From NCBI GenBank assembly GCA_002428495.1, contig DIWR01000014.1, positions 1-50,972 of the forward strand: DNA of 50,972 bases, read 5' to 3'. The translations under genes and the position numbers were made by a program. Positions 50,821 to 50,972 of the stretch are shown one piece after another. The notes below the pieces were generated by a model. It saw only the letters and a list, made by a program, of their open reading frames with translations, did not search any database and was not told the DNA's origin. Source of the DNA: Synergistaceae bacterium UBA6101. GTDB taxonomy: Bacteria; Synergistota; Synergistia; Synergistales; Synergistaceae. Position 1 is the first letter of the stretch; each line of letters begins with the position of its first letter.

Positions 50821-50972
50821 GATTCTGCCCTCCTTTTCATATCAGACACTCAACTTTCCCACCTCATGCTACTAGTGGATTCAAAACCTCTGTTTTTCGT
50901 CTTCTCTGTATGTTATTCAGCGGAGAACCAGTGGCTCTAAAATATTGAAGTCGCTCGTATCATACCAACATA
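50821..50972. other. Right-edge intergenic stretch
   Basis: No reading frame, repeat or hairpin stands out in the last 150 bases, apart from the ribosome site of the M20 gene. Its promoter should lie here or just beyond the edge. Confidence 0.4.

Overview
The window reads like the chromosome of a strictly anaerobic, amino-acid-fermenting, diderm-like bacterium, most probably a member of the Synergistota. This is inferred from gene content and protein style: an electron-bifurcating [FeFe] hydrogenase joined to a selenocysteine formate dehydrogenase, a NuoF-GltD fusion subunit, phosphate butyryltransferase, hybrid cluster protein, many TTG/GTG starts with strong Shine-Dalgarno sites, and no respiratory oxidases. 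No rRNA or species marker is present, so the assignment is not proven.

Layout. Positions 1-2.8 kb hold the 5' end of a probable molybdo-iron-sulfur enzyme (leftward), a candidate structured leader RNA in front of it, the azlCD amino acid exporter, and an orphan CitB/DcuR-type response regulator whose leader carries a second RNA of the same kind. At 2.8-8.5 kb are a methyltransferase, a leftward operon of ApbE, a NusG-II-domain protein, a Gx transporter, a B3/B4 protein and a DUF3795 protein, then a secreted repeat protein and an M23 peptidase. At 8.5-17.5 kb are a decayed hydrolase, Ptb, Hcp preceded by a collapsed flavodiiron gene, tRNA-Arg(CCU), an aminotransferase, an envelope-protein operon, a histidine phosphatase and two transposase relics.

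The centre (17.5-30 kb) is devoted to formate and hydrogen. A leftward operon encodes hydC, hndB, hydB-gltD, hydA and a UGA-containing fdhA. A rightward set encodes a formate channel, a MobA-like molybdenum cofactor nucleotidyltransferase, carbonic anhydrase and a ferritin-like protein. A diverged ~178 bp sequence is present once on each side of the 1 kb intergenic region, in the same orientation relative to each gene set, so the two sets may share a control element. Together they could interconvert formate, CO2, H2 and NAD(P)H/ferredoxin.

From 30 to 35 kb lies a second hydrogenase-like system with no obvious catalytic partner: a HydS-like iron-sulfur protein, two GHKL/RsbW-type ATPases, two DRTGG proteins, a PHP protein and FdhD. 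It looks like a redox- or H2-sensing partner-switch module and is the best candidate here for an under-described system. From 35 to 51 kb are tandem EamA transporters, a SUI1 factor, a DUF134/Mrp/small Fe-S gene group, a 0.95 kb gene-poor stretch with degenerate repeats, a SYLF protein, HIT and YigZ proteins, a frameshifted secreted protein, ftsZ, an AI-2E family protein, mntP, a DUF362 ferredoxin and an M20 amidohydrolase.

All assignments come from reading the sequence and remembered family motifs. No database search was run.
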